The position numbers and the translations under genes were made by a program. 64,000 nucleotides of DNA from Rubrobacter_A sp965214435 (GTDB taxonomy: Bacteria > Actinomycetota > Rubrobacteria > Rubrobacterales > Rubrobacteraceae), in NCBI GenBank assembly GCA_965214435.1, contig OZ243960.1:248001-312000 (forward strand), in the 5' to 3' direction. Shown in pieces: positions 51,687-60,012 of the stretch (its first letter is position 1; each line of letters begins with the position of its first letter). Below the pieces are notes generated by a model, which did no database searches, was not told the origin of the DNA, and was given only the letters and a program-made list of their open reading frames with translations.

Positions 51687-53000
51687 TTATCCTTGCTCCG
51701 CCTCCTCTTCGGAGACGAACATCCGGACCATATCCCCGGTGTCACCCTCGGGCACGCGGTCCACGCCGACCATCCTGTCGATGACCATGTTTTGGAAGCG
51801 GTGCAAGGGCTCCTCGAAGCGGTAGCACATACGGCCGCCGCGGTAGGCCGGGTTTGAGAGACCCTGCTGGACCCGCTCGACGATCTCTATGTCCTGGCGG
51901 TTGACGAGGTCCCAAAAGCTCGCCAGCCCGTCTAGCGCTTTGTCCGCGCCCTCGTTCCCCGAAGACTCCGGGTGGGCGAGGATCATGGTGTGCTCTTCGG
52001 TGTGACCCGCGGCGACAGGCTTCGCCATCAGCACGAAGATATGGTTCGGCAGCACGACGATGGCGGTATTCGGGAACATCCACACGAAGCGCCCGCTCCG
52101 GGAGTCCTGCTCGCCGAGCGCCGAGAGCGGCGGCAGTCCGTCCCAACCGCCGGCGTCGGTGTTCTGGGAAACGGGAGTGGTGCACATGCCCGTGTACATC
52201 CCCGGTCCCTGCCAGCGGTAGTGGTCCTCCATGCGGCTGACCTGCACGAGCTCGGGGTGTACCCATGGCAGATGGTAATACTCCATAAAGTTCTCGCCGA
52301 CGAGCTTGTAGTTGGCACGGACCGTGTAAGGTTTCTCGCGGGCGAGTTGCCACTCCTCCAGCCGGTAGCCCGCGAAGCGCTCCGGCAGGTCCCCGAGCTG
52401 TTCAGAGAGCGGGACCGCATCCCCGTCCAGGTTGATGAAAACGAGAAAGCCCCAGCTATCCACGTTCACCGGCATCAGGCCGTAGTCCCGCTTGTCGAAG
52501 CCCTTTACATCGGACATGTCGAAGATGCCCTGCTGGTCCTCGGGTATATCCGAGCCCTCGAAGAGTGGCGTGCCCAGGAGGTTGCCCTCTAGGTCGTAGG
52601 TCCAACTGTGGTAGGGGCAACGGATGCGCGACTTTATGCTCCGGCAGTCGTCGTCCAGGAGCTTCGCGGCCCGGTGGCGGCAGACGTTCTGGAAGGCCTG
52701 GAGATCACCCTGCTTATCTACGGTGACGATCACGGACCGTCCGGCAACCTCGGCGACCACGGCGTCGCCGGGTCTCTTTAGCTGAGAGGTGAGGCCGACC
52801 GCGATCCAGCTTTTTGCGAACACCCGCTCTTGCTCCAGCCCGAAGAAGTCCTCGCGGGTGTAGGCGTCGGGGGTGAGGGTCGAGGCGAGGTCCACCGGTA
52901 GCCTGGTCTGGCGGTAGGTCTCCTCTCTGGTGAAGTCGTCTGTGGCGGAGTGATACGGGCGGTCGGCGCCCACCCTGCCGTTCGCGCGTTCTATGGTCAA
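51687..53000 (-). CDS. Rieske aromatic-ring-hydroxylating oxygenase, alpha subunit
   Basis: A 437-aa oxygenase component. The Rieske cluster ligands are Cys107, His109, Cys128 and His131 (CRHRAAKLL, CPYHSWTYD). The mononuclear iron site is in GENFMEYYHLPWVHPEL. It needs a reductase, which is not in the window. Length and single-subunit context fit phthalate/choline-type or stachydrine-type Rieske oxygenases that demethylate or hydroxylate. The TTG start has AAGGGGG upstream. It lies just beyond tRNA-Ala. Confidence 0.9.
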   Translation of the reverse strand: MTIERANGRVGADRPYHSATDDFTREETYRQTRLPVDLASTLTPDAYTREDFFGLEQERVFAKSWIAVGLTSQLKRPGDAVVAEVAGRSVIVTVDKQGDLQAFQNVCRHRAAKLLDDDCRSIKSRIRCPYHSWTYDLEGNLLGTPLFEGSDIPEDQQGIFDMSDVKGFDKRDYGLMPVNVDSWGFLVFINLDGDAVPLSEQLGDLPERFAGYRLEEWQLAREKPYTVRANYKLVGENFMEYYHLPWVHPELVQVSRMEDHYRWQGPGMYTGMCTTPVSQNTDAGGWDGLPPLSALGEQDSRSGRFVWMFPNTAIVVLPNHIFVLMAKPVAAGHTEEHTMILAHPESSGNEGADKALDGLASFWDLVNRQDIEIVERVQQGLSNPAYRGGRMCYRFEEPLHRFQNMVIDRMVGVDRVPEGDTGDMVRMFVSEEEAEQG

Positions 53001-53178
53001 TCTTGCCCCCTTGACGGCCGTCTCTCTACCGGGGAGACGGTGATACTGCTGTGCCGGATCTCCCTGCGCTAGCCCCAGCGGCTAGCTACTCTTACCGTGT
53101 ATTGCTTTTCCATTCCCTCACCTCCTTTGCCGCCGGCCGGATACCTCTTGTGAGTGCTCGCTTTCGGGCTCATTAGTC

Positions 53179-53310
53179 TCACCGGAGGAGCTTGTCGTCA
53201 AATGGATACAGCGACAGTATCACCGGTCCGTTATCGGAGATCCAGACCTCATCTTCAAGCTTCACGCCCTTCAATTCCGCAGCCTCCAGCGTACCGGGGA
53301 ACGGCACGAA
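53179..53310 (-). pseudogene. Probable M24 (Xaa-Pro-type) peptidase C-terminal remnant
   Basis: The minus strand reads GVKLEDEVWISDNGPVILS then LYPFDDKLLR to a stop, similar to the end of M24 metallopeptidases. The upstream part is scrambled and contains a tandem repeat whose unit is not a multiple of three. Between 53001 and 53607 I see no intact gene. Confidence 0.4.
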
Positions 53311-53357
53311 CAGCGGCTCGGATATTCTGGCAGGTCGGCCAGCGACCCAGTGTAGCC

Positions 53358-53390
53358 GAGGCCGGGCCGAGGCCGGGCCGAGGCCGGGCC
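53358..53390. repeat. Three perfect tandem copies of an 11-bp unit
   Basis: GAGGCCGGGCC occurs three times in a row. Length changes here would shift any reading frame that crosses it. Confidence 0.8.
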
Positions 53391-53607
53391 GCGACCTCCC
53401 GGGTAAGTTCGTGGGCCTCGCATTGCGCGGGCGTCGCCCAGTCTTCCGGAACCAGGGGGTCTTTTCGTACCCGGTGGAGAGTAGCCGTGCTCGCCACCGG
53501 GCGAGAGCGTCTTGTGGTAGGAGACCCAGAGCGGTTTGGGCTCGCTTATTCCGGGTAGGATCGCCAGCCGAGTAGACTCGGTCTTCGACCGAGACCCCGC
53601 GCCACGT

Positions 53608-55314
53608 TTACCGCCCGCTCGTGGACCGCCGCCGGGCCGCGAGCGCGGCGACGCCTGCAGCCCCGGCCACCACGGCCCCGGCTACCGCCCCACCCTTGAG
53701 AAGAGTGGAGCCCAGAGCGCCCTTGCGCAGTATCTTCTTGGCCGCCAGGTAACCGCTCGTCGCGTTCGTGCCGGGTCCGGGCCAGGTGGAGGCCCCGACC
53801 ATGTACAGGCTCTCGACGGGCATCTGGTAGTTCGAGGAGCCCGGGAACGGCCGGAACAGGAAGTTCTGCCGCAGGTGGAAGCTGCCGCCGATGGAGTCGC
53901 CGCCGACGAGGTTCGGGTTGTGGTTCTCCAGGTCTTCGGGCGAGTAGACGGTCCGGTCGAGGACCAGGTTTCCCACTCCGGGAGCGTACTCCTCTAGCTT
54001 CCTCATCACCCGGTCGGCGACGGGCTCGCGGACCTCTTCCCAGGTGCGGGCGGAGATCTCACCCGCCGCGTCTCCCCGAATTTCCGAGGGGAACGACCGG
54101 ACCTGGATCCAGATCACCTCTCCCTCACCCGTTACGCGTGAAGGGTCTACCGCCGAGGTCTGGCCCACGATCAGCAGCGGGCTCTCGGGCAGATAGCCGT
54201 TCATCGACTCGGTATAAGTCTTTGCCAGATCCTCGACGTAGGGCGGGATGTGAACGTAGGCGAACTCGTCCAGGTCATCCCCCTCGGCGGCCCACCGGGG
54301 CTTCCCGGAGAGGGCCAGGTGGATCATCATGGTCCCCGGCCCGCGCTGAAAACGCTGTACCCGGCGGCGGAACCGGGGCGTTACCGCCTCCTCGGGTACC
54401 AGCCGCTCAAAAAGGACTTTCGGAGAAAGGTTCGCCACCACGGCCCGCCCGGCCTCTATCCGCTCGCCGGAGGCCAACTCCACACCCGTAGCCCCTCCGC
54501 CGCCATTGCCGTTCTCGGTAAGGATGCGCCGGACTTCGCTGCCCGTGCGGACCTCGCCGCCGTTCTCTTCTATCAGCCCGACGAGCGCCTCGGGCATCTT
54601 CGAGGCTCCGCCCTCCACCACCGACATACCCTGCTCCATGTCGGAGAAAGTCTCCATAAACGGGAACATCGCCCCGCCCGAGACATCTGGGCCGAAGTCC
54701 ATGTGCAACCCCCAGGTGGCGACGAGCGCCTTCATTTCGGGGGTGGCGAAGTAGGTGTCACCGAGCTCGCGGGTAGAGCTCAGGATGATCTGACCGAGGT
54801 CCACAAGCTCGTTTATGCCCTGCGACCGGACGGCCTTAATCAGCCCCCACACGGCGTCGGTGCTGGGCAGTGGCATCCCGTAGATCGGCAGAAAAGCTTT
54901 GCCGAACGCCCCGAAGCGCTCGTGGAGGCGTTTAAAGCCCTCGGCGTCCGCCTCGCTGTGGGAGCGCAGGAGCTCCATCGTGCGGTCCTGGTCGTGGTAG
55001 ACCCTCAAGCTCTTGCCGTCGGGGAAGACGTTGGAGTAGGGCTTCGGAGAGGTCTTGTAGCGCAGCCCGTGGCGCTCCAGGTCATCCTTTAGCTCCGCGT
55101 AGACCGGAGAACCCAGGAAAAGGTTCTGGTTCATCGAGTAGAGGTCGTGGATAAAGCCCGGGCGGGTGACCTCCCCGCTCATCACGGCTCCCCCGACGTT
55201 CTCGTTGCGCTCCAGGACGAGCGTCTTCCACCCGGCGCGCGCCAGATAGACGGCGCACACCAGGCCATTGTGCCCGGCTCCGACCACGATCGCGTCGTAC
55301 TTTAAATCGGCCAC
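53608..55314 (-). CDS. Phytoene-desaturase-like FAD oxidoreductase (COG1233), second copy
   Basis: A 568-aa flavoprotein paralogous to the protein at 47759. GAGHNGLVCAVYLARAGW binds FAD, then LVLERNENVGGAV; VGASTWPGPGTNATSGYL closes the FAD site. The C-terminal end adds a short hydrophobic segment (AVAGAVVAGAAGVAAL) and basic residues, suggesting membrane attachment, which the first copy lacks. GTG start with AAAGGCGGG upstream. Next to a Rieske oxygenase gene in the same direction. Confidence 0.85.
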   Translation of the reverse strand: MADLKYDAIVVGAGHNGLVCAVYLARAGWKTLVLERNENVGGAVMSGEVTRPGFIHDLYSMNQNLFLGSPVYAELKDDLERHGLRYKTSPKPYSNVFPDGKSLRVYHDQDRTMELLRSHSEADAEGFKRLHERFGAFGKAFLPIYGMPLPSTDAVWGLIKAVRSQGINELVDLGQIILSSTRELGDTYFATPEMKALVATWGLHMDFGPDVSGGAMFPFMETFSDMEQGMSVVEGGASKMPEALVGLIEENGGEVRTGSEVRRILTENGNGGGGATGVELASGERIEAGRAVVANLSPKVLFERLVPEEAVTPRFRRRVQRFQRGPGTMMIHLALSGKPRWAAEGDDLDEFAYVHIPPYVEDLAKTYTESMNGYLPESPLLIVGQTSAVDPSRVTGEGEVIWIQVRSFPSEIRGDAAGEISARTWEEVREPVADRVMRKLEEYAPGVGNLVLDRTVYSPEDLENHNPNLVGGDSIGGSFHLRQNFLFRPFPGSSNYQMPVESLYMVGASTWPGPGTNATSGYLAAKKILRKGALGSTLLKGGAVAGAVVAGAAGVAALAARRRSTSGR

Positions 55315-55460
55315 GGCGTCCCGCCTTTCCTAGATCACATGAGATCCATATCTATCCCGTGTCCCCGCTCACACCAGCCCGCAAACCCTCGGAACTACCG
55401 GAGTCGCTATCCGGCTCTAATGTTTCGGACGGTGGTTACTGGATCCACCTTACCGACGCT

Positions 55461-55931
55461 TCACGAGTTCCATTGTTGCCAGCGGCGGTAGACTTCCACG
55501 CCCCCGTCGGCCGGCGTGTGCTCCAGGGGCAGCCGCCTCTCTTCAGGGCTCTTCGCGAACTCGTCGTAGAAGTTATCGAACTCGAAGTACTTCTGGTCGT
55601 CCGTATAGTACTGGCCCTCTTCTTCCCGGGTAACGACGTACGCTACCCTGTCCGGGCTCGCGTAGTAGAGGGCGCCCAGGCACATGGGACACGGATGAGC
55701 CATTACGTAGACCTGGTAGCCCTCCAGACTCGGCGTACCCAGCCTCTGGCAGGCGATCCTTATGGCCGCGACCTCCGCGTGGGCCGTGGGGTCATTAGTC
55801 TGCTCGACGAGGTTCGGGCTCTCCGCGAGAAACTCCCCGGTCTCCGTGGAAACGACCACGCAAGAAAACGGCTTGGCGCCGCGCTCCACGTTCTGGGTCG
55901 CAAGCTCTATAGTTCGTTGTATAGGGTCCAA
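55461..55931 (-). CDS. Nucleoside/guanine deaminase (CDA fold)
   Basis: A 156-aa zinc deaminase. TAHAEVAAI carries the zinc His and catalytic Glu, and HPCPMCLGALYY the two zinc Cys residues. The C-terminal NFYDEFAKSPEERRLPL resembles guanine deaminases of the GuaD type rather than TadA. TTG start with a distant GGAG. It stands alone. Confidence 0.85.
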   Translation of the reverse strand: MDPIQRTIELATQNVERGAKPFSCVVVSTETGEFLAESPNLVEQTNDPTAHAEVAAIRIACQRLGTPSLEGYQVYVMAHPCPMCLGALYYASPDRVAYVVTREEEGQYYTDDQKYFEFDNFYDEFAKSPEERRLPLEHTPADGGVEVYRRWQQWNS

Positions 55932-56094
55932 GATATGAAATCTCCGGATCTATTAAATCTGCCGGTCTTCACAGCTCTAAGACGAGTCCCAAGAAGCGGC
56001 GTACGTCTACCAGTGATCTGTGATGTTTACGCCCGCCGAGAGGCGGTCCCGGAGCCACTCCGGTCACCGGGACCCGCCAGTCACGGTCACCCGG

Positions 56095-56628
56095 CTAGTC
56101 GAAGCGGTCGGTGTCCTTTAGGTACTCGTAGAGAAACCACGTCCGGCGCTCGGTCCCGTCTATGACGTCTTCGAGCAACCCCGCCGTCGCCGCATCCCGG
56201 TTCTCGTCGCAGATGGCGTGCGCCTCCCGCTGCTTTTTGGCGATGTGCTTGTTGTCCTCCATCAGGATACGGAGCATGTCGTCGGGGTCCACGAACTCCT
56301 CGTTGTTATCCTCTATGGTCTGCAACCCGCTTATATGAGAGATGCTGCGCACGGTCGTGCCGCCGATACGCCGCACCCGCTCGGCCAGAGGGTCGACCGT
56401 CTCGAAGATGGCGTCCGCCTGCTCGTCTAAGAGGAGGTGGATGTCGCGGAAGCGAGCGCCGGAGAGGTGCCAGTGAAAGTTCTTGGTCTTTACGTAGAGG
56501 GCGAGGGCGTCGGCCACCAGCGGGTTCACGGCGGCGGTGATCTTCTGTACTACCTCGGCGGGGAGGTCTGTTGGGGTGGAGAGTTGCTCGGGGACGTTCT
56601 GGTTAGCGGCTGCTCTGCTGTCGCTCAT
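56095..56628 (-). CDS. dps: Dps-family ferritin-like protein
   Basis: A 177-aa DNA-protection and iron-storage protein. KNFHWHLSG and DEQADAIFE give the inter-subunit ferroxidase ligands (His, Asp, Glu). The N-terminal 25 residues are flexible. It oxidises Fe(II) with hydrogen peroxide in a dodecamer. ATG with AAAGGAG upstream. The 290-bp upstream region holds no gene and should contain its promoter. Confidence 0.9.
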   Translation of the reverse strand: MSDSRAAANQNVPEQLSTPTDLPAEVVQKITAAVNPLVADALALYVKTKNFHWHLSGARFRDIHLLLDEQADAIFETVDPLAERVRRIGGTTVRSISHISGLQTIEDNNEEFVDPDDMLRILMEDNKHIAKKQREAHAICDENRDAATAGLLEDVIDGTERRTWFLYEYLKDTDRFD

Positions 56629-56917
56629 GACAGGCGCTCCTTTCTCGGCTCACCGTTCGGCTCACCGTAAGTGGCCTCTTGCTTTTCTTACGGTAGCTTT
56701 GTGTACCCTTTAACCTGTCACTCTACGCTTCGCCACTCCGCACTTTTTTACTCCCCTCACACCGCTCTGGCGTCCTCCACCCGAAGCCGGTCCGGGCCGT
56801 GCGCAGTATGGAGAAGCTCGCTCTAGCGCCGTAAGGTAACATGGTGCCGGGAAGCAGCCGGCTACCAAGAAACCCCCTACTGAAAACGTGGTTCTGTGAG
56901 AGAAGCGTTTACTTGGC

Positions 56918-57274
56918 ATGAGCTTCGCCGCCGCCTACCTGACCGTCATGAACGTCCGCAGCGTGGCCCGCGCGTCGACGAGCGCGGTGCGCCGCAGAAG
57001 CCCCGCACTGGAGCAACTATCCGGTGCCGTACTCGACCTTGCCCGGGCGGTACGGGCCCTCTCCGCGTATTTAGAGAAATCCGGCGATCCACAAGAGACG
57101 CGCCGGTTGGCTATCGACGCCTCGAAAAAGGCTACCGGGGTGCTAGAGGGTTACCACGACCTCTCTACCAGCGTGCTCGTCGGTCAGATCCGCACTACCG
57201 CGGTAGACCTCCTGATAGGCTCGGGTATGGACCCTTCATCCGCCGTGCAGACCCTCGAAGAAGAACCGGGTTAG
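56918..57274 (+). CDS. Hypothetical helical protein
   Basis: A 118-aa protein predicted to be all helical (SPALEQLSGAVLDLARAVRA, LAIDASKKATGVLEGYHDLS). No SD precedes the ATG, and the family is not recognised. A hairpin terminator follows. Confidence 0.5.
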   Translation: MSFAAAYLTVMNVRSVARASTSAVRRRSPALEQLSGAVLDLARAVRALSAYLEKSGDPQETRRLAIDASKKATGVLEGYHDLSTSVLVGQIRTTAVDLLIGSGMDPSSAVQTLEEEPG

Positions 57275-57290
57275 ATCAGGGAGACTAGAA

Positions 57291-57317
57291 CGGGTGAAGC
57301 GGTAATAACTTCACCCG
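57291..57317 (+). terminator. Hairpin terminator
   Basis: CGGGTGAAG (57291-57299) pairs with CTTCACCCG (57309-57317) around a 9-nt loop, 17 nt after the stop of the preceding gene. No T-run. The rest of 57318-57539 shows no gene. Confidence 0.55.
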
Positions 57318-57539
57318 GCCACCCCGGCGCGGACGCCATAGACGGTCGGGAAACGACCGGAAGAGACGAGCGCCCGGATGAAAATGAGGTCGAGCGGAGC
57401 GTCGGCCAAACCAGGCTACAAACGAACCTGAAGGTCAGCGGTCCCAGGATAGAAAAGACTGTTCTGGAGACCGGTGTTTCCTTCTCGGGTAAAGGGGTAA
57501 GTACTTTGGTGGTAATCATTACACAGAGGAGGGTTTAGG

Positions 57540-57797
57540 GTGGGAATTATATCCTGGATTCTAGTCGGACTGATAGCCGGGGCATTGGCGAAGCTGATCA
57601 TGCCGGGCGACGATCCCGGCGGGATTATCGTCACGATACTCATCGGCATCGTCGGGGCTTTTATAGGCGGATTTGTCTTCGGGCTCTTCGGTGGCAGCGG
57701 GGTAACCGGGTTTAACATCGGGTCCATTATCGTGGCCGTCGTGGGTGCGCTCATCCTGCTAGCCGTCTACCGGCTGGTCGTGAACCAGGCAGGGTAG
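57540..57797 (+). CDS. GlsB/YeaQ/YmgE-family stress membrane protein
   Basis: An 85-aa protein with three hydrophobic helices and the family pattern WILVGLIAGALAKLIMPGDD, then GIIVTILIGIVGAFIGG. These transglycosylase-associated-type proteins are induced by stress, but their function is open. GTG start behind GGAGGG. Confidence 0.88.
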   Translation: MGIISWILVGLIAGALAKLIMPGDDPGGIIVTILIGIVGAFIGGFVFGLFGGSGVTGFNIGSIIVAVVGALILLAVYRLVVNQAG

Positions 57798-57885
57798 GAC
57801 GCCAAGAGATGTCCCGGTACACGAGGAACTATTAGCTCTGGTTGCCAAGCGCCGGCTACGGTAAGTAGTCTCGGCTGGAGGTAAC

Positions 57886-59136
57886 ATGCTCCCCGCCCTG
57901 AAGACCCCCGATAGCTCTATCGACCTGCTCCGCGAGGGATACACGTTCATCCCGCGGCGTTGCGACCAGCTCGGCACCGACGGCTTCCGGACCCGGCTGC
58001 TTTTCAGACCTGTGACGTGCATCCACAGGGCCGACGCCGCGGGCATGTTCTACAGCGGCCACCGTTTCACCCGCCAGGGAGCTTTCCCGACGTCGATTGT
58101 GCATCTGCTACAGGATGAGGGGAGCGTCCAGGCCCTAGACGGCGACGCCCACCACCACCGCAAGGCCATGTTTCTATACACCCTCCAGGGTGAGGACCCC
58201 ATGGACCTGCGCGGCATCTTCGAGCGAGAGTGGCACGCCGCCGTGCTGCGCTGGCAGCGCAAGGGCCGGATAGTCCTCCACGACGAGTTGGACGAGCTTC
58301 TGACCCGCACGTCGGCGGCCTGGGCCGGCGTGCCAATGAGCGAGCGGGACGTGAGCCTGCGCACCCGGGAGCTATCCGCGATGGTCGACAACGCCGGCAG
58401 CTTCGGCCCGGCGAACTGGTGGGCGAGGGCGCTTCGCAACCGCTGCGAACGCTGGGCGCGGCGGATCATAGACCGGGTACGCGCCGGTGAACTTCGGCCC
58501 CCCGAAGGCAGCTTTCTGGCCGTCGTAGCGGCCCACCAGAAACCCGGCGGACAGCGGTTGAGCGTGGAAACGGCCGATGTGGAGCTTCTCAACGTGCTGC
58601 GGCCGATGCTGGCGGTAAGCCGGTTTATCGTGTTCGCCGCTCTCGCGCTGCTGCGGTACCCGGACTGGCACGACACCTTCGTGGCGGGCAACGACGAGGA
58701 CCTCGAAGGGTTCGCCAACGAAGTCCGGCGGCTGTACCCGTTCTTCCCACTAATCGGCGGCCGGGCAAGACAAGCCTTCTCCTGGGAGGGACATGACTTC
58801 ACCGAGAGCGAGTGGGTCCTGCTGGACCTCTACGGCACCAACCACGACGCGCGCTGGTGGGAGAACCCAGAAGCGTTCAAGCCCGAAAGGTTCCGGGGCT
58901 GGTCCGGGGACCCCAACACGCTCATCCCGCAGGGGGCCGGCGAGTACGCCACGGACCATCGCTGTCCGGGAGAGCCGATCACCGCAAGCCTCATGAAACA
59001 GGCCGTCCAGCTCCTTACCCGCGCCACGCGCTACCGGGTCGGGGTGCAGGACTTCAGTATTAGTATGAGCCTCATGCCCTCGCTGCCGAAGGACGAATTT
59101 ATCATCCACGACGTACAGCCCCGCGTCCCGGCTTAG
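57886..59136 (+). CDS. Cytochrome P450, CYP152 fatty acid peroxygenase
   Basis: A 416-aa P450 that uses hydrogen peroxide directly. Heme Cys360 is in HRCPGE. The CYP152 signature Arg239-Pro240 (NVLRPML), which binds the fatty acid carboxylate in place of the usual acid/alcohol pair, is clear, and ExxR is in EVRRLYPF. It should hydroxylate or decarboxylate fatty acids at the alpha or beta carbon; which outcome dominates cannot be read with confidence. ATG behind GGAGG. A Dps gene nearby also deals with peroxide. Confidence 0.9.
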   Translation: MLPALKTPDSSIDLLREGYTFIPRRCDQLGTDGFRTRLLFRPVTCIHRADAAGMFYSGHRFTRQGAFPTSIVHLLQDEGSVQALDGDAHHHRKAMFLYTLQGEDPMDLRGIFEREWHAAVLRWQRKGRIVLHDELDELLTRTSAAWAGVPMSERDVSLRTRELSAMVDNAGSFGPANWWARALRNRCERWARRIIDRVRAGELRPPEGSFLAVVAAHQKPGGQRLSVETADVELLNVLRPMLAVSRFIVFAALALLRYPDWHDTFVAGNDEDLEGFANEVRRLYPFFPLIGGRARQAFSWEGHDFTESEWVLLDLYGTNHDARWWENPEAFKPERFRGWSGDPNTLIPQGAGEYATDHRCPGEPITASLMKQAVQLLTRATRYRVGVQDFSISMSLMPSLPKDEFIIHDVQPRVPA

Positions 59137-59191
59137 CCACACGTATGTTGGCCGTTGAGGAAGTTTGGGCAGGCTATCAGTGAAGCTCTCT

Positions 59192-59488
59192 TTACCGGCT
59201 ATAGTCGAGGCGGAGGGAGAGCGTGATCAGCTTGCGCACCAGTATTGTCAGGGCCGTGGTCGCCACTGCCGTCCACGTGTAGTTCAAGATCAGATTCAAA
59301 ATGGTCGCCCCGACGAAGAAGTCCAGCCCCAGGGCGGCATGGTCACCTAAAAGCCGGGCGACGCGACGCCGGCCCCCGGACCCGCGCATCGCCGGCACCG
59401 AGCGCGCAATACCGATAAAGACGATGACGACCCCCACGGCGAGCAACGAGACCCTCGCAGCGTCTACGACGGCGTAATATGTTTCCAC
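59192..59488 (-). CDS. DUF1622 membrane protein
   Basis: A 98-aa protein with three hydrophobic helices and the DUF1622 core LLGDHAALGLDFFVGATILN. GTG start 13 nt after the stop of a similar gene. Function unknown. Confidence 0.75.
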   Translation of the reverse strand: METYYAVVDAARVSLLAVGVVIVFIGIARSVPAMRGSGGRRRVARLLGDHAALGLDFFVGATILNLILNYTWTAVATTALTILVRKLITLSLRLDYSR

Positions 59489-59501
59489 CGCGCGCCTATC
59501 T

Positions 59502-59852
59502 TCATTCGGTGTCGCGCGGCTCCACCTCGCGCCGCTCGCGCTCCAGCTCTTGCGAGAGGAAGTAGTTGAGCACCGTCCGGATGGTCGCTATAGCGCCCAG
59601 CAGGATAACGTCGTCGATGGTCGGAGCAACGGCCGTGCTGAGTATGTCGGCGCCGAGCTGAAACTCCAGCCCCAAGGCCAGGTAGCGCCCGAGGTACAGC
59701 CTTATCTCGTTGTTCGTGTAGCTCCTCAGCCCCACCAGGGTAAGAACGTACCGGAAGGTCGTCGCCAGGGCGCCGAACCCGACCACGGCCGCTCCTATAG
59801 CCTCGACCACGAGCCGCAGGTAGCCAACCGCCGTCTGAAGTAACTCTTCCAC
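59502..59852 (-). CDS. DUF1622 membrane protein, second copy
   Basis: A 116-aa protein with three helices and the DUF1622 core LYLGRYLALGLEFQLGADIL, then TIDDVILLGAIATIRTVLNY and a charged tail. GTG start. Arranged in tandem with the 59192 gene; the two may form a hetero-oligomer. Confidence 0.78.
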   Translation of the reverse strand: MEELLQTAVGYLRLVVEAIGAAVVGFGALATTFRYVLTLVGLRSYTNNEIRLYLGRYLALGLEFQLGADILSTAVAPTIDDVILLGAIATIRTVLNYFLSQELERERREVEPRDTE

Positions 59853-60012
59853 GACCTACCAACGTCTCCACGAGCCGGTCCGGCCGCCGACTGTAAGGGC
59901 CTTTACCTTCATGTCCAATCCTCCGCTACCAGACCGTTTTTGGCCGCGAGTGTGTAGCGCAGCGTATTCTGAGCCGGCTAGAGTTCGTCGCCCCACCACC
60001 CAGGCTTCTCGC

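Noticed and set aside
53154..53575. Two overlapping plus-strand genes of about 130 codons.
   Set aside because: Low-complexity composition, no SD, and they run through the 11-bp tandem repeat; the minus strand carries the more meaningful peptidase-like remnant.
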